Part shown: piece by piece, positions 1 to 6,133 of the stretch | How the letters are laid out: each line of letters starts with the position of its first letter | How positions within the stretch are numbered: the stretch's first letter is position 1 | DNA from: Anaerolineales bacterium | GTDB taxonomy: Bacteria > Chloroflexota > Anaerolineae > Anaerolineales > VGOW01 | DNA length: 11,427 nt | Assembly (NCBI GenBank): GCA_919901875.1 | Contig: CAKKQG010000004.1 | Coordinates: 1 to 11,427, forward strand | Direction: 5' to 3' | Program-made: the position numbers and the translations under genes | Notes under the pieces: model-generated | Seen by the model: only the letters and a program-made list of their open reading frames with translations | Database searches by the model: none | Told to the model about the DNA's origin: nothing

Positions 1-227
1 CGGCGATCTGGATGATCAAGAATCCGCGACGTGGGTTGTGTGTGCCGGACGATCTTCCCGACGACGAAGTGTTGGGCGTGGCAAATCCATATTTGGGTCC
101 CTGCCCGTCAGTGCAAACGGATTGGACTCCGTTGAAGAATCGATTCGATCCGTTTGAAAAATTTAGCCCGCGCCGCAGACCGAGCGAAGACGATGTGTGG
201 CAGTTTGAAAGTTTTATTGCGCCGTAA
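1..227 (+). CDS. Homospermidine synthase-like protein, C-terminal end (partial)
   Basis: This is the last 74 codons of a gene that begins before the window; the frame is open from base 3 and ends at TAA 225-227. The visible tail has features I associate with the C-terminus of homospermidine synthase (saccharopine-dehydrogenase-like, NAD-dependent, joining two putrescines with release of ammonia): an ENP-like segment (here MIKNPRRG), a PYLGP segment, a TDWTPL-x-x-R segment and a final DVWQF. The assignment rests on remembered family motifs without any alignment, and the Rossmann domain and catalytic residues lie outside the window. A different member of the saccharopine dehydrogenase superfamily is the main alternative. 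The gene converges on the LysM gene and ends in front of a long hairpin-forming repeat. Confidence 0.6.
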   Translation, partial: AIWMIKNPRRGLCVPDDLPDDEVLGVANPYLGPCPSVQTDWTPLKNRFDPFEKFSPRRRPSEDDVWQFESFIAP

Positions 228-236
228 GAAGTAAAG

Positions 237-333
237 AAGTAGACAGGTAAACAAGTAGGCAGGTAGCAGGTAGACAGGTAAACACGGAGTTGTGTTTGCC
301 TGTCTACGTTTCTACGTATTTACCTGCCTACCC
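237..333. repeat. Degenerate period-8 repeat tract
   Basis: The gap between the two convergent genes is largely built from a degenerate octamer of the type GTARRCAR on the left (GTAGACAG, GTAAACAA, GTAGGCAG, GTAGCAG, GTAGACAG, GTAAACAC) and its reverse complement on the right (GTTTGCCT, GTCTACGT, ATTTACCT, GCCTACCC). The tract is therefore an inverted pair of short tandem arrays. No coding potential is evident in it. Similar short-period tracts recur elsewhere in this window with different unit sequences. Confidence 0.8.
255..331. terminator. Nested hairpin between convergent genes (probable bidirectional terminator)
   Basis: Two nested inverted repeats are visible. The inner arms, 270-285 and 292-307, pair over 16 positions with one G-T wobble and a 6-base loop. 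The outer arms, GTAGGCAGGTA at 255-265 and TACCTGCCTAC at 321-331, pair perfectly. The structure lies between the stop codons of the plus-strand gene at 227 and the minus-strand gene at 366, where a bidirectional terminator is expected. No long T-tract follows either side, so intrinsic termination is inferred from structure and position only. Confidence 0.5.
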
Positions 334-365
334 TCAGATTCTGGATAGAACAACGGATCGTGGGT

Positions 366-998
366 TTATTTTCGTGGCGTGGGGATGATGACGACATTCC
401 CTGAAAAAATTAAATTGGGATCAGGAATCTGAGGGTTGGCTTGGATCAACGCTTTGAGACTCACACCCGTGCGCTCGGCGATGTTGGAAAGCGTATCGCA
501 ATACACGGTGATATACGTCGCGCCCAAATCTATTCCGCGCGCGCCATAAGGCGGGCAGGCTGTGCCAACAGCAAACGGTGTTGAAGTGAGAGTCGGCGCA
601 ACGGTGTTGGTGGGAGCTAGTGTGCGAGTCGGCGCGACGGTGTTGGTGGGAACAAGTGTGAAAGTAATTGTGGGTTGTGGAATGTTCGTTAGAGCAGTCG
701 TCGGCGTTGCGAGTAATGTTGCCGTGGGAACAGGTGAAGGGGTGATAGTCGTAGTCGGCGGCGAAGGCGATGTCGGCATCAACGTTTCGGTCACGGTGAT
801 ATTGGGCGTATCAATCTTCGTTTGCGCCGGCGTGATCACATTCACCACAGTCGCGGTGATCGTGGGCGTGGTCGGCGCGGGGCGCGGACTCAAAAAGCGA
901 ACGACGATCAACGAGATTAGCAACAGCAACAAAAGGATCGCCATTGCCGCCTTGCCAATATCCAACAGGCGAATCTGTTCGGGCGTGCGGCGGCTCAT
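366..998 (-). CDS. Membrane-anchored LysM domain protein with Thr/Pro-rich stalk
   Basis: The 210-residue product starts with a short basic segment (SRR) and a hydrophobic helix at about residues 17-36, which predicts a cytoplasmic N-terminus and an external remainder. Residues 40-143 form a low-complexity Thr/Pro/Val linker of the type used as an extracellular stalk. The C-terminus, about residues 160-206, matches a LysM fold: a DTLSNIAERTGVS segment, then ALIQANPQI, then an IIP ending. LysM domains bind peptidoglycan or related N-acetylglucosamine polymers, so cell-wall attachment is likely. Cys148 and Cys167 could form a disulfide. The ATG overlaps the stop of the upstream gene in an ATGA, which supports both the start and translational coupling. 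The reverse strand is open over much of the gene because of the repetitive linker; that reading is not a gene. Confidence 0.85.
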   Translation of the reverse strand: MSRRTPEQIRLLDIGKAAMAILLLLLLISLIVVRFLSPRPAPTTPTITATVVNVITPAQTKIDTPNITVTETLMPTSPSPPTTTITPSPVPTATLLATPTTALTNIPQPTITFTLVPTNTVAPTRTLAPTNTVAPTLTSTPFAVGTACPPYGARGIDLGATYITVYCDTLSNIAERTGVSLKALIQANPQIPDPNLIFSGNVVIIPTPRK

Positions 999-2656
999 TT
1001 CTTTTTCTTCACTTTCTTCGGCTTCTCAATGTGCGCGCCGGAGAGTTCAACCGCTTGAGCGATCCATGAATCTGCGTCAAGTCGCTGCCACTTCTGCACC
1101 TTCATAATGTCGCGCACTTCTTGCGGCGTAAGTTTGGCAAGATCGGCATACGACTCAATGCCCGCATCCTTTAAACGTTGGGCATAGACGGGGCCAATAC
1201 CGGTGATCATTCTAAGACCTTGTTCAGGCGCTGGCTTCGGTTTTTCTGCCTCAACTCGCGCCCGGTCTATTTCAGATTCAATCGCCGCTAACTGTCGCTC
1301 GTCCTCTGTTTGTGCCACACGCAATTGATCCAACACTTGATCTTGTTCCACGTTCCGCGCGCGCAACTCCTCAATCTCCCCTTCGTAATCATTCACCGTC
1401 TGATTGTGCTTCGACAAAATGTTTTGCAAACGTTCCACTTCTGCCGTCAACTCTGCCAAGCGTTTAGTTGAACCTTTATCCGCCTTCTTCTTGGCGCGCA
1501 AACGCTCCACCTGCGATTCAAGTTCCATGATACGTCGGCGCTGCCCCTCGTAATCGGTTTCGATAGCACCTAGTCGGGAAACTTCCGCTTCCAATTCTGC
1601 CGCGCGCGGATGCGGACGCTCCACCTCAGCCGGGCGGGCGCGCAGTTGATTCAATTCCGATTCAAGATCGGCGATGCGCACGCGCTGGTGTTCGACCTCT
1701 GACAGTTCCGATTTGAGATGGTTGTATTCAAATTCGTATTCGCTCAACTGAGTGACGCGCCGCTTGCTCTGGTCGAGTTCCGATTCGAGTCGGGTGATCT
1801 CTTTTTGAAATTCAGTCGTATCCGAAGCCACACTCGCCGCTTCACGCGCGCGACTCAGTGCGCCTTCAAGTTCGATGATCTTCTGTTTGTCGTCCCCCAT
1901 CTCCTTCCATAAATTATTAAACGCCGCATCCGACTCGTCAAAACGTTTGCGCCATTCTTGCGCTTCGGCTAATTGCACGCCGAGTGAAGCGATCATCGCT
2001 TCGGCAATCGGCAGGCGCGACGCGCGATCTTCGGCATTCGCTAACTTGCCGATCAGATCGTTGATGATGACTTCGCTGCCATTAGCGGATGTAGGCAATG
2101 TCGCAGGGGGTGCCGCCACTGCTGCGCTGCTTGATTCGGATTTTAGCTTATTCACTTCCGCTTCCGCCGCAATCGCTTTGTTGCGCCACATCTCCGAGTC
2201 GGCGGCGCGCGCGCGGAGTCCGGTGATCTCACTTTGTGCCGCATCCAGTTGAACGCGGATCGCCGACGCAGAATTTAACTGCGCCGCCATCATCTCCATA
2301 TCCGATTGCAGCGCGTTCGACTGAGTCTCCCAACGTTGAGCGTTTGCCACTTGTGCACCGAGCGCACCGATCATCGCTTCGGCGGCGGCGAGTTTGTCGC
2401 GGAGTCGTTTCGCTTCATCGCCATCACTTGTTGAATCACTCAGCACACCCAATGTGCTGATCTGCCCATTTGCCAGAGCCAGCTTCTGACGGAGTTCTAC
2501 GATCTCGGCAAGTAATTCTTCTTCGAGATTATCTTGCGGTTTAGCCGCCACAGGTTTCGGTTGCTCAGCCTCTTTGCGCCAAAACAACCAATCAATGATC
2601 CACTCGATCAACCAACCTATGAGCAGACCGAGAATGAGAGCGATGATTAAATCCAT
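995..2656 (-). CDS. Membrane-anchored coiled-coil protein with C-terminal helix-hairpin-helix domain
   Basis: The 553-residue product has an N-terminal hydrophobic helix (residues about 3-25) followed by WRK, which favours a cytoplasmic C-terminal part. Residues about 45-470 are heptad-rich, charged coiled coil (many LESEL, RLRAK and ELEAEV segments), broken by an Ala/Ser/Pro stretch near 175-195. An 18-residue segment is duplicated: AEAMIGALGAQVANAQRW at 92-109 and AEAMIASLGVQLAEAQEW at 218-235. The end, residues 480-545, carries LRMITGIGPVYAQRLKDAGI and a later SWIAQAVEL, typical of a helix-hairpin-helix module; such modules often bind DNA non-specifically but also occur as protein-protein domains. 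It closes with a lysine-rich tail. GGAGAA six bases upstream supports the start. It is the first gene of a two-gene operon with the LysM protein. The cellular role is unknown. Confidence 0.85.
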   Translation of the reverse strand: MDLIIALILGLLIGWLIEWIIDWLFWRKEAEQPKPVAAKPQDNLEEELLAEIVELRQKLALANGQISTLGVLSDSTSDGDEAKRLRDKLAAAEAMIGALGAQVANAQRWETQSNALQSDMEMMAAQLNSASAIRVQLDAAQSEITGLRARAADSEMWRNKAIAAEAEVNKLKSESSSAAVAAPPATLPTSANGSEVIINDLIGKLANAEDRASRLPIAEAMIASLGVQLAEAQEWRKRFDESDAAFNNLWKEMGDDKQKIIELEGALSRAREAASVASDTTEFQKEITRLESELDQSKRRVTQLSEYEFEYNHLKSELSEVEHQRVRIADLESELNQLRARPAEVERPHPRAAELEAEVSRLGAIETDYEGQRRRIMELESQVERLRAKKKADKGSTKRLAELTAEVERLQNILSKHNQTVNDYEGEIEELRARNVEQDQVLDQLRVAQTEDERQLAAIESEIDRARVEAEKPKPAPEQGLRMITGIGPVYAQRLKDAGIESYADLAKLTPQEVRDIMKVQKWQRLDADSWIAQAVELSGAHIEKPKKVKKKK

Positions 2657-2679
2657 AACGAGTTCTCCATATTGCGACT

Positions 2680-2708
2680 ATTATATATGCGCCAAAGCAT
2701 AAAAGAAA
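2680..2708 (-). promoter_or_regulatory. Possible sigma-70-type promoter for the coiled-coil/LysM operon
   Basis: On the minus strand a perfect TATAAT (2685 down to 2680) lies 23 bases upstream of the first base of the ATG at 2656, and a Shine-Dalgarno GGAGAA sits at 2668-2663. The matching -35 region (TTTCTT around 2708-2703) is poor, so the call rests mainly on the -10 box and on the position in the divergent gap. Confidence 0.4.
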
Positions 2709-2720
2709 ATTGAAAGTGAT

Positions 2721-2750
2721 GTAACATTCTGCCAGCGAATTCGTTATAAA
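2721..2750 (+). promoter_or_regulatory. Candidate ECF-type promoter upstream of the sigma factor gene
   Basis: GTAACA at 2721-2726 and TCGTT at 2741-2745 are separated by 14 bases. The same two boxes with the same spacing occur at 4361-4385 upstream of the second DUF5667 gene. An AAC-containing -35 box and a CGT-containing -10 box about 16 bases apart resemble what is known of ECF promoters, which fits autoregulation. The difficulty is that transcription would begin only a few bases before the ATG at 2760, leaving the Shine-Dalgarno AAAGGA (2748-2753) at or outside the transcript's 5' end. Confidence 0.45.
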
Positions 2751-2759
2751 GGATAAGTC

Positions 2760-3308
2760 ATGCCGTCTCAACCTAATGACGCGCAACTCGTGCAGCAAGC
2801 CATCGCCGGGGAGCGCGAAGCGTTTGGCAATCTCTACGAAATGCACCTCGATTCGATCTATCGTTACATTTTCTACCGCGTCGGCGACGAGCGCGAAGCA
2901 GAAGATTTAACCGAGACCGTTTTCCTCAAAGCGTGGGAAGCGTTGGATCGTTATCAACCTTCGGCGATTCCGTTCACGGCGTGGCTCTATCGTATCGCCC
3001 ATAATTTATTGATTGACCGTCACCGCACACACAAGATGACTGACACACTCGACGAAGAACATTCTGATCCTCAAACGGATCCCGAAACCCGCGCTCTACG
3101 CAACGTGGATGCCGCCGTGATCGCGCAAGCGTTAACTCAACTTGAACCGCCTCACCAGCAAGTGCTGACGCTGCGATTCATCAACGGACTCTCGCACGCC
3201 GAAGCGGCGCAAATCATGGAACGTAGTGAAGCCAACGTGCGCGTGCTGCAACATCGCGCGCTTGACGCGCTACGACATTTATTAGCAGGAAAGATCGATC
3301 ATGTCTAA
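2760..3308 (+). CDS. RNA polymerase ECF sigma factor (sigma-70 family)
   Basis: The 182-residue protein has the two-domain layout of ECF sigma factors. Region 2 spans about residues 8-91 (LVQQAIAGEREAFGNLY, then AEDLTETVFLKAW, then FTAWLYRIAHNLLIDRHR). Region 4 spans about 125-172 (LEPPHQQVLTLRFINGLS, AEAAQIMERSEANVRVLQHRA), including the helix-turn-helix that contacts the -35 element. Sigma regions 1 and 3 are absent and the length is normal. AAAGGA six bases before the ATG supports the start. The 3' end overlaps the next gene, a membrane DUF5667 protein, by 8 bases, the usual arrangement for a sigma factor and its antagonist. It probably directs a small regulon responding to an envelope signal; the motif shared with 4361-4385 suggests autoregulation. 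Confidence 0.93.
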   Translation: MPSQPNDAQLVQQAIAGEREAFGNLYEMHLDSIYRYIFYRVGDEREAEDLTETVFLKAWEALDRYQPSAIPFTAWLYRIAHNLLIDRHRTHKMTDTLDEEHSDPQTDPETRALRNVDAAVIAQALTQLEPPHQQVLTLRFINGLSHAEAAQIMERSEANVRVLQHRALDALRHLLAGKIDHV

Positions 3309-4293
3309 AGACATCTCACTCATTCTCGCCGAATCGTTAGAGGCGTTGAATCGCGGCGCAACTCTGGAAAATGTTTTGGCGCGTTACCCTGAACAGCGCG
3401 CCGAACTTGAGGGGTTGTTGAAAGCTGCCCACACACTCCAAGCCGCCCCAACGGTGGCGGCGTCACCGTTGTTCAAAAAATCGGCGCGCGCGCGCTTGCT
3501 GCGAAAATTAAGTTCGCGCGAGTCGAATCGATTCTGGCTGATCGATCTTCTCCGCCCACTACAACGGCAAGGCGCGTTATCGTTCGCGCTCGCGCTGGCG
3601 TTGATCGTCGTTATCACCAGTGGCACCGTGTTTGCCTCAAGCAATTCATTGCCCGGCGATTCGTTGTATGGGGTGAAGCGCGGCGTGGAGACTATGCGCG
3701 CGGCAGTGTCGCCGAATGACCCCGCGCTGCATATCGAGTTTGCCAACGAGCGGTTGAACGAAGCCCGCGCCTTGATCAAATTGGGGAAGTTAGAAAATGC
3801 AAGTCAATCGCTGAAAGACTATGAGAACGAATTGAAATTGGCGCGGGCGCAGATCACTACGCCTGATCCAACATTGGATAAACAGATCGAACAACAGCAA
3901 ACGATCCTGCAAACGCTGGCGCCGCAAATTCCGTCGCCGACAAAAACTCAAGAGCCGACTTCTCCAGCCGCAATGGCATCGACTACGGCGACGAAGAGCG
4001 AAGATAAAAATTCCGAATCGTCCAAAACACCCGAAGCAAATAAAACTGTTGAACCGTCGAAGACTCTCGAACCGAGCAAAACGGTTGAACCGTCAAGGAC
4101 TCCCGAACCAAGCAAAACCGCCGAGCCGTCGAAAACTTCCGAACCGAGTAAAACGGTTGAACCGTCGAAGACTTCTCAACCGAGTCAAACGCCCAAGCCA
4201 AGCGAGACCAAAGAACCGACAGAAACTAAAAAACCTGACAACACGCAAAGACCTACTGAGACTCGGAGACCAACCGAGACCAAAAAGCCGTGA
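3301..4293 (+). CDS. DUF5667 membrane protein, probable anti-sigma factor
   Basis: The 330-residue product has three parts. Residues 1-90 are a cytoplasmic, mostly helical region (LAESLEALNRGATLENVLARYPE, basic around 59-73) that could hold the sigma factor. A transmembrane helix lies at about 92-112. An external DUF5667-like domain at about 113-205 follows, with the signature ASSNSLPGDSLYGVKR and then SPNDPALHIEFANERLNEA. The last ~115 residues are a Pro/Ser/Thr/Lys/Glu tail of hexapeptide EPSKTx repeats. The 8-base overlap with the sigma gene implies coupled expression at a fixed ratio, as for cognate sigma/anti-sigma pairs. The zinc-binding motif common in other anti-sigma factors is not present. 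Anti-sigma activity is inferred from context and topology; the DUF5667 assignment is from memory of the family. Confidence 0.8.
   Translation: MSKDISLILAESLEALNRGATLENVLARYPEQRAELEGLLKAAHTLQAAPTVAASPLFKKSARARLLRKLSSRESNRFWLIDLLRPLQRQGALSFALALALIVVITSGTVFASSNSLPGDSLYGVKRGVETMRAAVSPNDPALHIEFANERLNEARALIKLGKLENASQSLKDYENELKLARAQITTPDPTLDKQIEQQQTILQTLAPQIPSPTKTQEPTSPAAMASTTATKSEDKNSESSKTPEANKTVEPSKTLEPSKTVEPSRTPEPSKTAEPSKTSEPSKTVEPSKTSQPSQTPKPSETKEPTETKKPDNTQRPTETRRPTETKKP
4042..4196 (+). repeat. In-gene 18/36-base repeat encoding EPSKTx hexapeptides
   Basis: About eight copies of an 18-base unit encode E-P-S-K-T-x within the tail of the DUF5667 protein. Codon choice alternates between neighbouring units (CCGTCGAAGACT against CCGAGCAAAACG), so the DNA repeats better at 36 than at 18 bases; for example AAAACGGTTGAACCGTC recurs about 72 bases apart. 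This suggests growth by duplication of two-unit blocks. The protein tail is probably an unstructured, wall-spanning stalk whose length could vary between strains. Confidence 0.75.
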
Positions 4294-4360
4294 CGGCTTA
4301 ACGAAGAAACGGCAAATTCGTTACATCATTGGGACAGACGAGAGATACCACCTCCACTTT

Positions 4361-4390
4361 GTAACACATCCTTCATCTCCTCGTTCTACA
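4361..4390 (+). promoter_or_regulatory. Candidate ECF-type promoter upstream of the second DUF5667 gene
   Basis: GTAACA at 4361-4366 and TCGTT at 4381-4385 copy the boxes at 2721-2745 with identical 14-base spacing, while the spacer bases do not match at all. Three of the next five bases after TCGTT also agree (TCGTTATAAA and TCGTTCTACA). Transcription would start near 4393-4397, upstream of the AGGAG at 4414-4418 and the ATG at 4426, a normal geometry. Recognition by the sigma factor encoded at 2760-3308 is inferred. Confidence 0.5.
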
Positions 4391-4425
4391 TAGCAGAACC
4401 AAAATTCAAAAATAGGAGAACTGCC

Positions 4426-5217
4426 ATGAACCTCATAATTGCTGTAGCCATTCTTTTTTCTGCCGCGATGGGCGGCACGGTGTATGCCTCTAACGACGCG
4501 ATGCCCGGTGACGCACTCTACGGCGTAAAACAAACCGTCGAAAACATTCGTCTCGCGGCATCGCCCAACGACCCTGCGCTGCAACTGGAAATTGCCAACG
4601 CGCGCTTGAGCGAGACCGAGAAGTTGCTGGACGCCGGGCGCAAGGATGACGCGCAAACGTCATTGAATGATTTTGTAAGCGCGGCGGGCAAAGCGCGCGA
4701 CCTGTTACAGCAAACGAACACCGTGCCTAACGCTTCGGTGATCAAGGAAGTGGAAAAGCAAAAGACGACGATCCAGATCATCGAATCGCAGTTGGGCGGG
4801 TCGTCTATCGAAGTGCAAAAGGCGAAGATTGTTGTGAAGTCAATCGAGACCGAGATCGAAATTGAAATTGAAATCGAGATTGAACACGGGATCGAGATTG
4901 AACACGAAGATCGGCTCAAGACTCCGCGCGCGGTGAAGACGGAAGATGGATCGAAGACCCCTGAAGCCACCCAGACGGAAGATAAGACCAAAACGCCCAA
5001 GCCGTCTTCGACAGACGACAACAAAATTAAGACGCCCGAACCGACAAAACTTGGCGAAGACAAAGTGAAGACGGTTGAACCCGCTAAGGTGGAAACGAAG
5101 GTTACCGAAGTGAAGCCCGCCGAGACGCGCAAACCCGAGTCAACGCCCAAACCTGCCGAGACTAAGAAAGCGGATGATAAGAAATCAAACTCAGGATCGA
5201 ATTCGGGAAAGAAGTAA
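4426..5217 (+). CDS. Secreted or membrane-tethered DUF5667 protein lacking the cytoplasmic domain
   Basis: The 263-residue product begins directly with a hydrophobic segment (residues 1-20, a signal peptide or anchor) followed by ASNDAMPGDALYGVKQ and SPNDPALQLEIANARLSE, clearly paralogous to residues 107-165 of the preceding DUF5667 protein. Synonymous positions are well diverged, so the duplication is not recent. The cytoplasmic half that would contact a sigma factor is missing. Residues 140-160 are an unusual run of alternating Glu-Ile, and the remainder is a charged KTPEP/TED-rich tail. AGGAG at 4414-4418, seven bases before the ATG, supports the start. It has its own candidate promoter and is followed by a strong terminator. 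It may share or compete for the signal sensed by its neighbour, but the role is unknown. Confidence 0.8.
   Translation: MNLIIAVAILFSAAMGGTVYASNDAMPGDALYGVKQTVENIRLAASPNDPALQLEIANARLSETEKLLDAGRKDDAQTSLNDFVSAAGKARDLLQQTNTVPNASVIKEVEKQKTTIQIIESQLGGSSIEVQKAKIVVKSIETEIEIEIEIEIEHGIEIEHEDRLKTPRAVKTEDGSKTPEATQTEDKTKTPKPSSTDDNKIKTPEPTKLGEDKVKTVEPAKVETKVTEVKPAETRKPESTPKPAETKKADDKKSNSGSNSGKK
4852..4911 (+). repeat. In-gene hexanucleotide repeat (GARATY) encoding Glu-Ile runs
   Basis: Ten consecutive hexamers run in frame: GAGATC, GAAATT, GAAATT, GAAATC, GAGATT, GAACAC, GGGATC, GAGATT, GAACAC, GAAGAT. They encode E-I dipeptides interrupted by E-H and G-I. The tract is slippage-prone, but changes by whole units keep the frame, so length variation would not switch the gene off. 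Confidence 0.8.
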
Positions 5218-5221
5218 AACA

Positions 5222-5260
5222 AAAAAATCAGGAGCAGCGAAAACCTGCTCCTGATTTTTT
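5222..5260. terminator. Strong bidirectional intrinsic terminator
   Basis: Arms at 5222-5237 and 5245-5260 are perfect reverse complements over 16 bases (core TCAGGAGCAG / CTGCTCCTGA) with a 7-base loop. The plus strand ends in six Ts, and the run of As at the left gives the same on the minus strand. It starts 5 bases after the TAA of the second DUF5667 gene and ends the sigma-factor gene cluster. Confidence 0.93.
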
Positions 5261-5298
5261 AATTAAGGTGTGATAGCATTTCGGCAAAGGAGAACGTT

Positions 5299-5619
5299 AT
5301 GCTTCCAGACGAGATCGAAGTGAAAGAGATTACAGCAAAGCAATTGAAAGAATTACTGGCTTCCCCCACCCCGCCGTTGGTGTTGGACGTGCGCGAGCCG
5401 CGAGAGTTAATCGTAGACGGTCTGATCGAAGGATCGACTCACATCCCGATGATGCAGATTCCGAATCGGCTTGAAGAACTGCCAAAGGATCGGATGATCG
5501 TGGCGCAGTGCGCGCACGGCAACCGCAGCTACGATGTTGCCGCCTACCTGCTGATGAACGGATTCAAAGAGGTGGCAAGTCTTGAGGGCGGGATCGTGGC
5601 ATGGAAGAGTTTGAAGTGA
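5299..5619 (+). CDS. Single-domain rhodanese-like sulfurtransferase
   Basis: The 106-residue protein is one rhodanese domain of normal GlpE-like length without a signal peptide, so it is cytoplasmic. The family features are in order: an ITAKQLKELL start, VLDVREPRE, HIPM, and the active-site loop CAHGNRS with the catalytic cysteine at residue 73, followed by EGGIVAWK. Rhodaneses carry a sulfane sulfur as a cysteine persulfide and pass it to cyanide, thiols or thioredoxin. AAAGGAG at 5286-5292 supports the start. It stands alone after the terminator at 5260 and converges on a second, membrane-anchored rhodanese; the regulator and thioredoxin genes beyond support a role in sulfane sulfur handling. 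Confidence 0.92.
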   Translation: MLPDEIEVKEITAKQLKELLASPTPPLVLDVREPRELIVDGLIEGSTHIPMMQIPNRLEELPKDRMIVAQCAHGNRSYDVAAYLLMNGFKEVASLEGGIVAWKSLK

Positions 5620-5623
5620 GACG

Positions 5624-5690
5624 GGATGGGTGATGCGTGATGCGTGATACGTATTTCGTATTTCGTATTGCGTATTGCGTGTTCTATTTC
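5624..5690. repeat. Degenerate heptamer array between convergent rhodanese genes
   Basis: Seven clear units of seven bases run from 5632 to 5680: GATGCGT, GATGCGT, GATACGT, ATTTCGT, ATTTCGT, ATTGCGT, ATTGCGT, with weaker units on both sides. On the minus strand the array begins directly at the TAG stop of the membrane rhodanese, in phase with its last codons. No convincing terminator stem or open frame was found here. Confidence 0.75.
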
Positions 5691-6082
5691 GTAACAGGCA
5701 ATTCGGCATTTCTCCACGCGCCGGTGCCGCCGCGCACGCTGAAAACATTGTCGTAGCCAAGTTTCGTCAACTGATACGCCGCCGTCGCGCTGCGATTGCC
5801 AGAAGCGCAAATGATGACGACATCTTTGTTTTTAGGAATCTCTTTGACGCGCGCCGAAAGTTCGTGCAGGGGAATCAATTTCGCGCCGATGGCGTGACCA
5901 CTTTGAAATTCGGCGGGCTGGCGCACATCAATGAATGCCGCGCCCGCTTTAATTTTCTCTTGCGCTTCGTTTGCGCTTACTTCCACCACGCTTCGCCTCA
6001 TCCAGAATCGTTGTCCCACAAAAAAGACAACGACCAATCCCAACAGGATAAAGATCACGGTTTGAACATCTACGTTTGGCAT
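5684..6082 (-). CDS. Membrane-anchored rhodanese-like sulfurtransferase
   Basis: The 132-residue product starts MPNVDVQTVIF; a single hydrophobic helix lies at about residues 8-24, followed by RFWMRRS, which predicts that the catalytic domain faces the cytoplasm. The rhodanese domain has FIDVRQPAEF, IPLHEL and the active-site loop CASGNRS, then RGGTGAW. The start was placed at 6082 because AGGAG (6091-6087) lies just upstream; a longer reading from 6157 would overlap the divergent promoter region and add residues unlike the family. It is transcribed away from the FmdB/CsoR-family/OsmC/thioredoxin operon and shares its regulatory gap, so co-regulation is likely. Membrane placement may collect sulfane sulfur generated at a membrane enzyme, which is inference. 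Confidence 0.9.
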   Translation of the reverse strand: MPNVDVQTVIFILLGLVVVFFVGQRFWMRRSVVEVSANEAQEKIKAGAAFIDVRQPAEFQSGHAIGAKLIPLHELSARVKEIPKNKDVVIICASGNRSATAAYQLTKLGYDNVFSVRGGTGAWRNAELPVTK

Positions 6083-6092
6083 GAGACTCCTC

Positions 6093-6120
6093 TTGACAGC
6101 ATTGAAATGGGTGCTATACT
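6093..6120 (+). promoter_or_regulatory. Strong sigma-70-type promoter of the FmdB-regulator-OsmC-thioredoxin operon
   Basis: A perfect TTGACA at 6093-6098 and TATACT at 6115-6120 are separated by 16 bases. Transcription would start near 6127, giving a leader of about 30 bases with GAGGA at 6143-6147 before the ATG at 6157. The -10 box is also the left arm of the inverted repeat described next, so a protein bound there would block it. Confidence 0.8.
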
Positions 6121-6133
6121 CCCCTACAGTATA
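6115..6133. promoter_or_regulatory. Putative CsoR/RcnR-family operator in the divergent gap
   Basis: TATACT (6115-6120) and AGTATA (6128-6133) are exact reverse complements around a 7-base, C-rich centre (CCCCTAC). The pattern TACT-N7-AGTA with a C/G tract in the middle has the layout reported for E. coli RcnR (TACT, six G, one base, AGTA), a member of the same repressor family as the protein encoded at 6404-6679. It overlaps the plus-strand -10 box and also supplies a minus-strand -10 box, so one bound repressor could control both divergent units. Confidence 0.6.

Noticed and set aside
562..1107. Plus-strand open frame of 181 codons opposite the LysM protein
   Set aside because: It is antisense to the Thr/Pro-rich linker and reads as a Val/Gly-rich low-complexity product, expected from the mirrored codons; it also runs into the antisense of the next gene and has no ribosome binding site.
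2710..2715. TTGAAA as a sigma-70 -35 box for the sigma factor gene
   Set aside because: No -10 box lies at 16-18 bases; the nearest TATAAA begins at 2745, about 29 bases away.
4285..4299. AAGCCG-TGA-CGGCTT hairpin whose loop is the stop codon of the first DUF5667 gene
   Set aside because: It has only six pairs and no T-tract on the plus strand; the T-run lies on the minus strand where no gene ends. A weak structure, not called as a terminator.
4049..4393. Arg/Asn/Pro-rich plus-strand frame in the DUF5667 repeat tail
   Set aside because: It is a shifted reading of the same hexapeptide repeat and overlaps the candidate promoter at 4361; no domain is recognisable.
4518..5222. Minus-strand open frame of 234 codons opposite the second DUF5667 gene
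   Set aside because: Ser/Val/Phe-rich composition is the complement of the Lys/Glu/Thr repeats; the plus-strand gene has a signal peptide, paralogous domain, Shine-Dalgarno and terminator.
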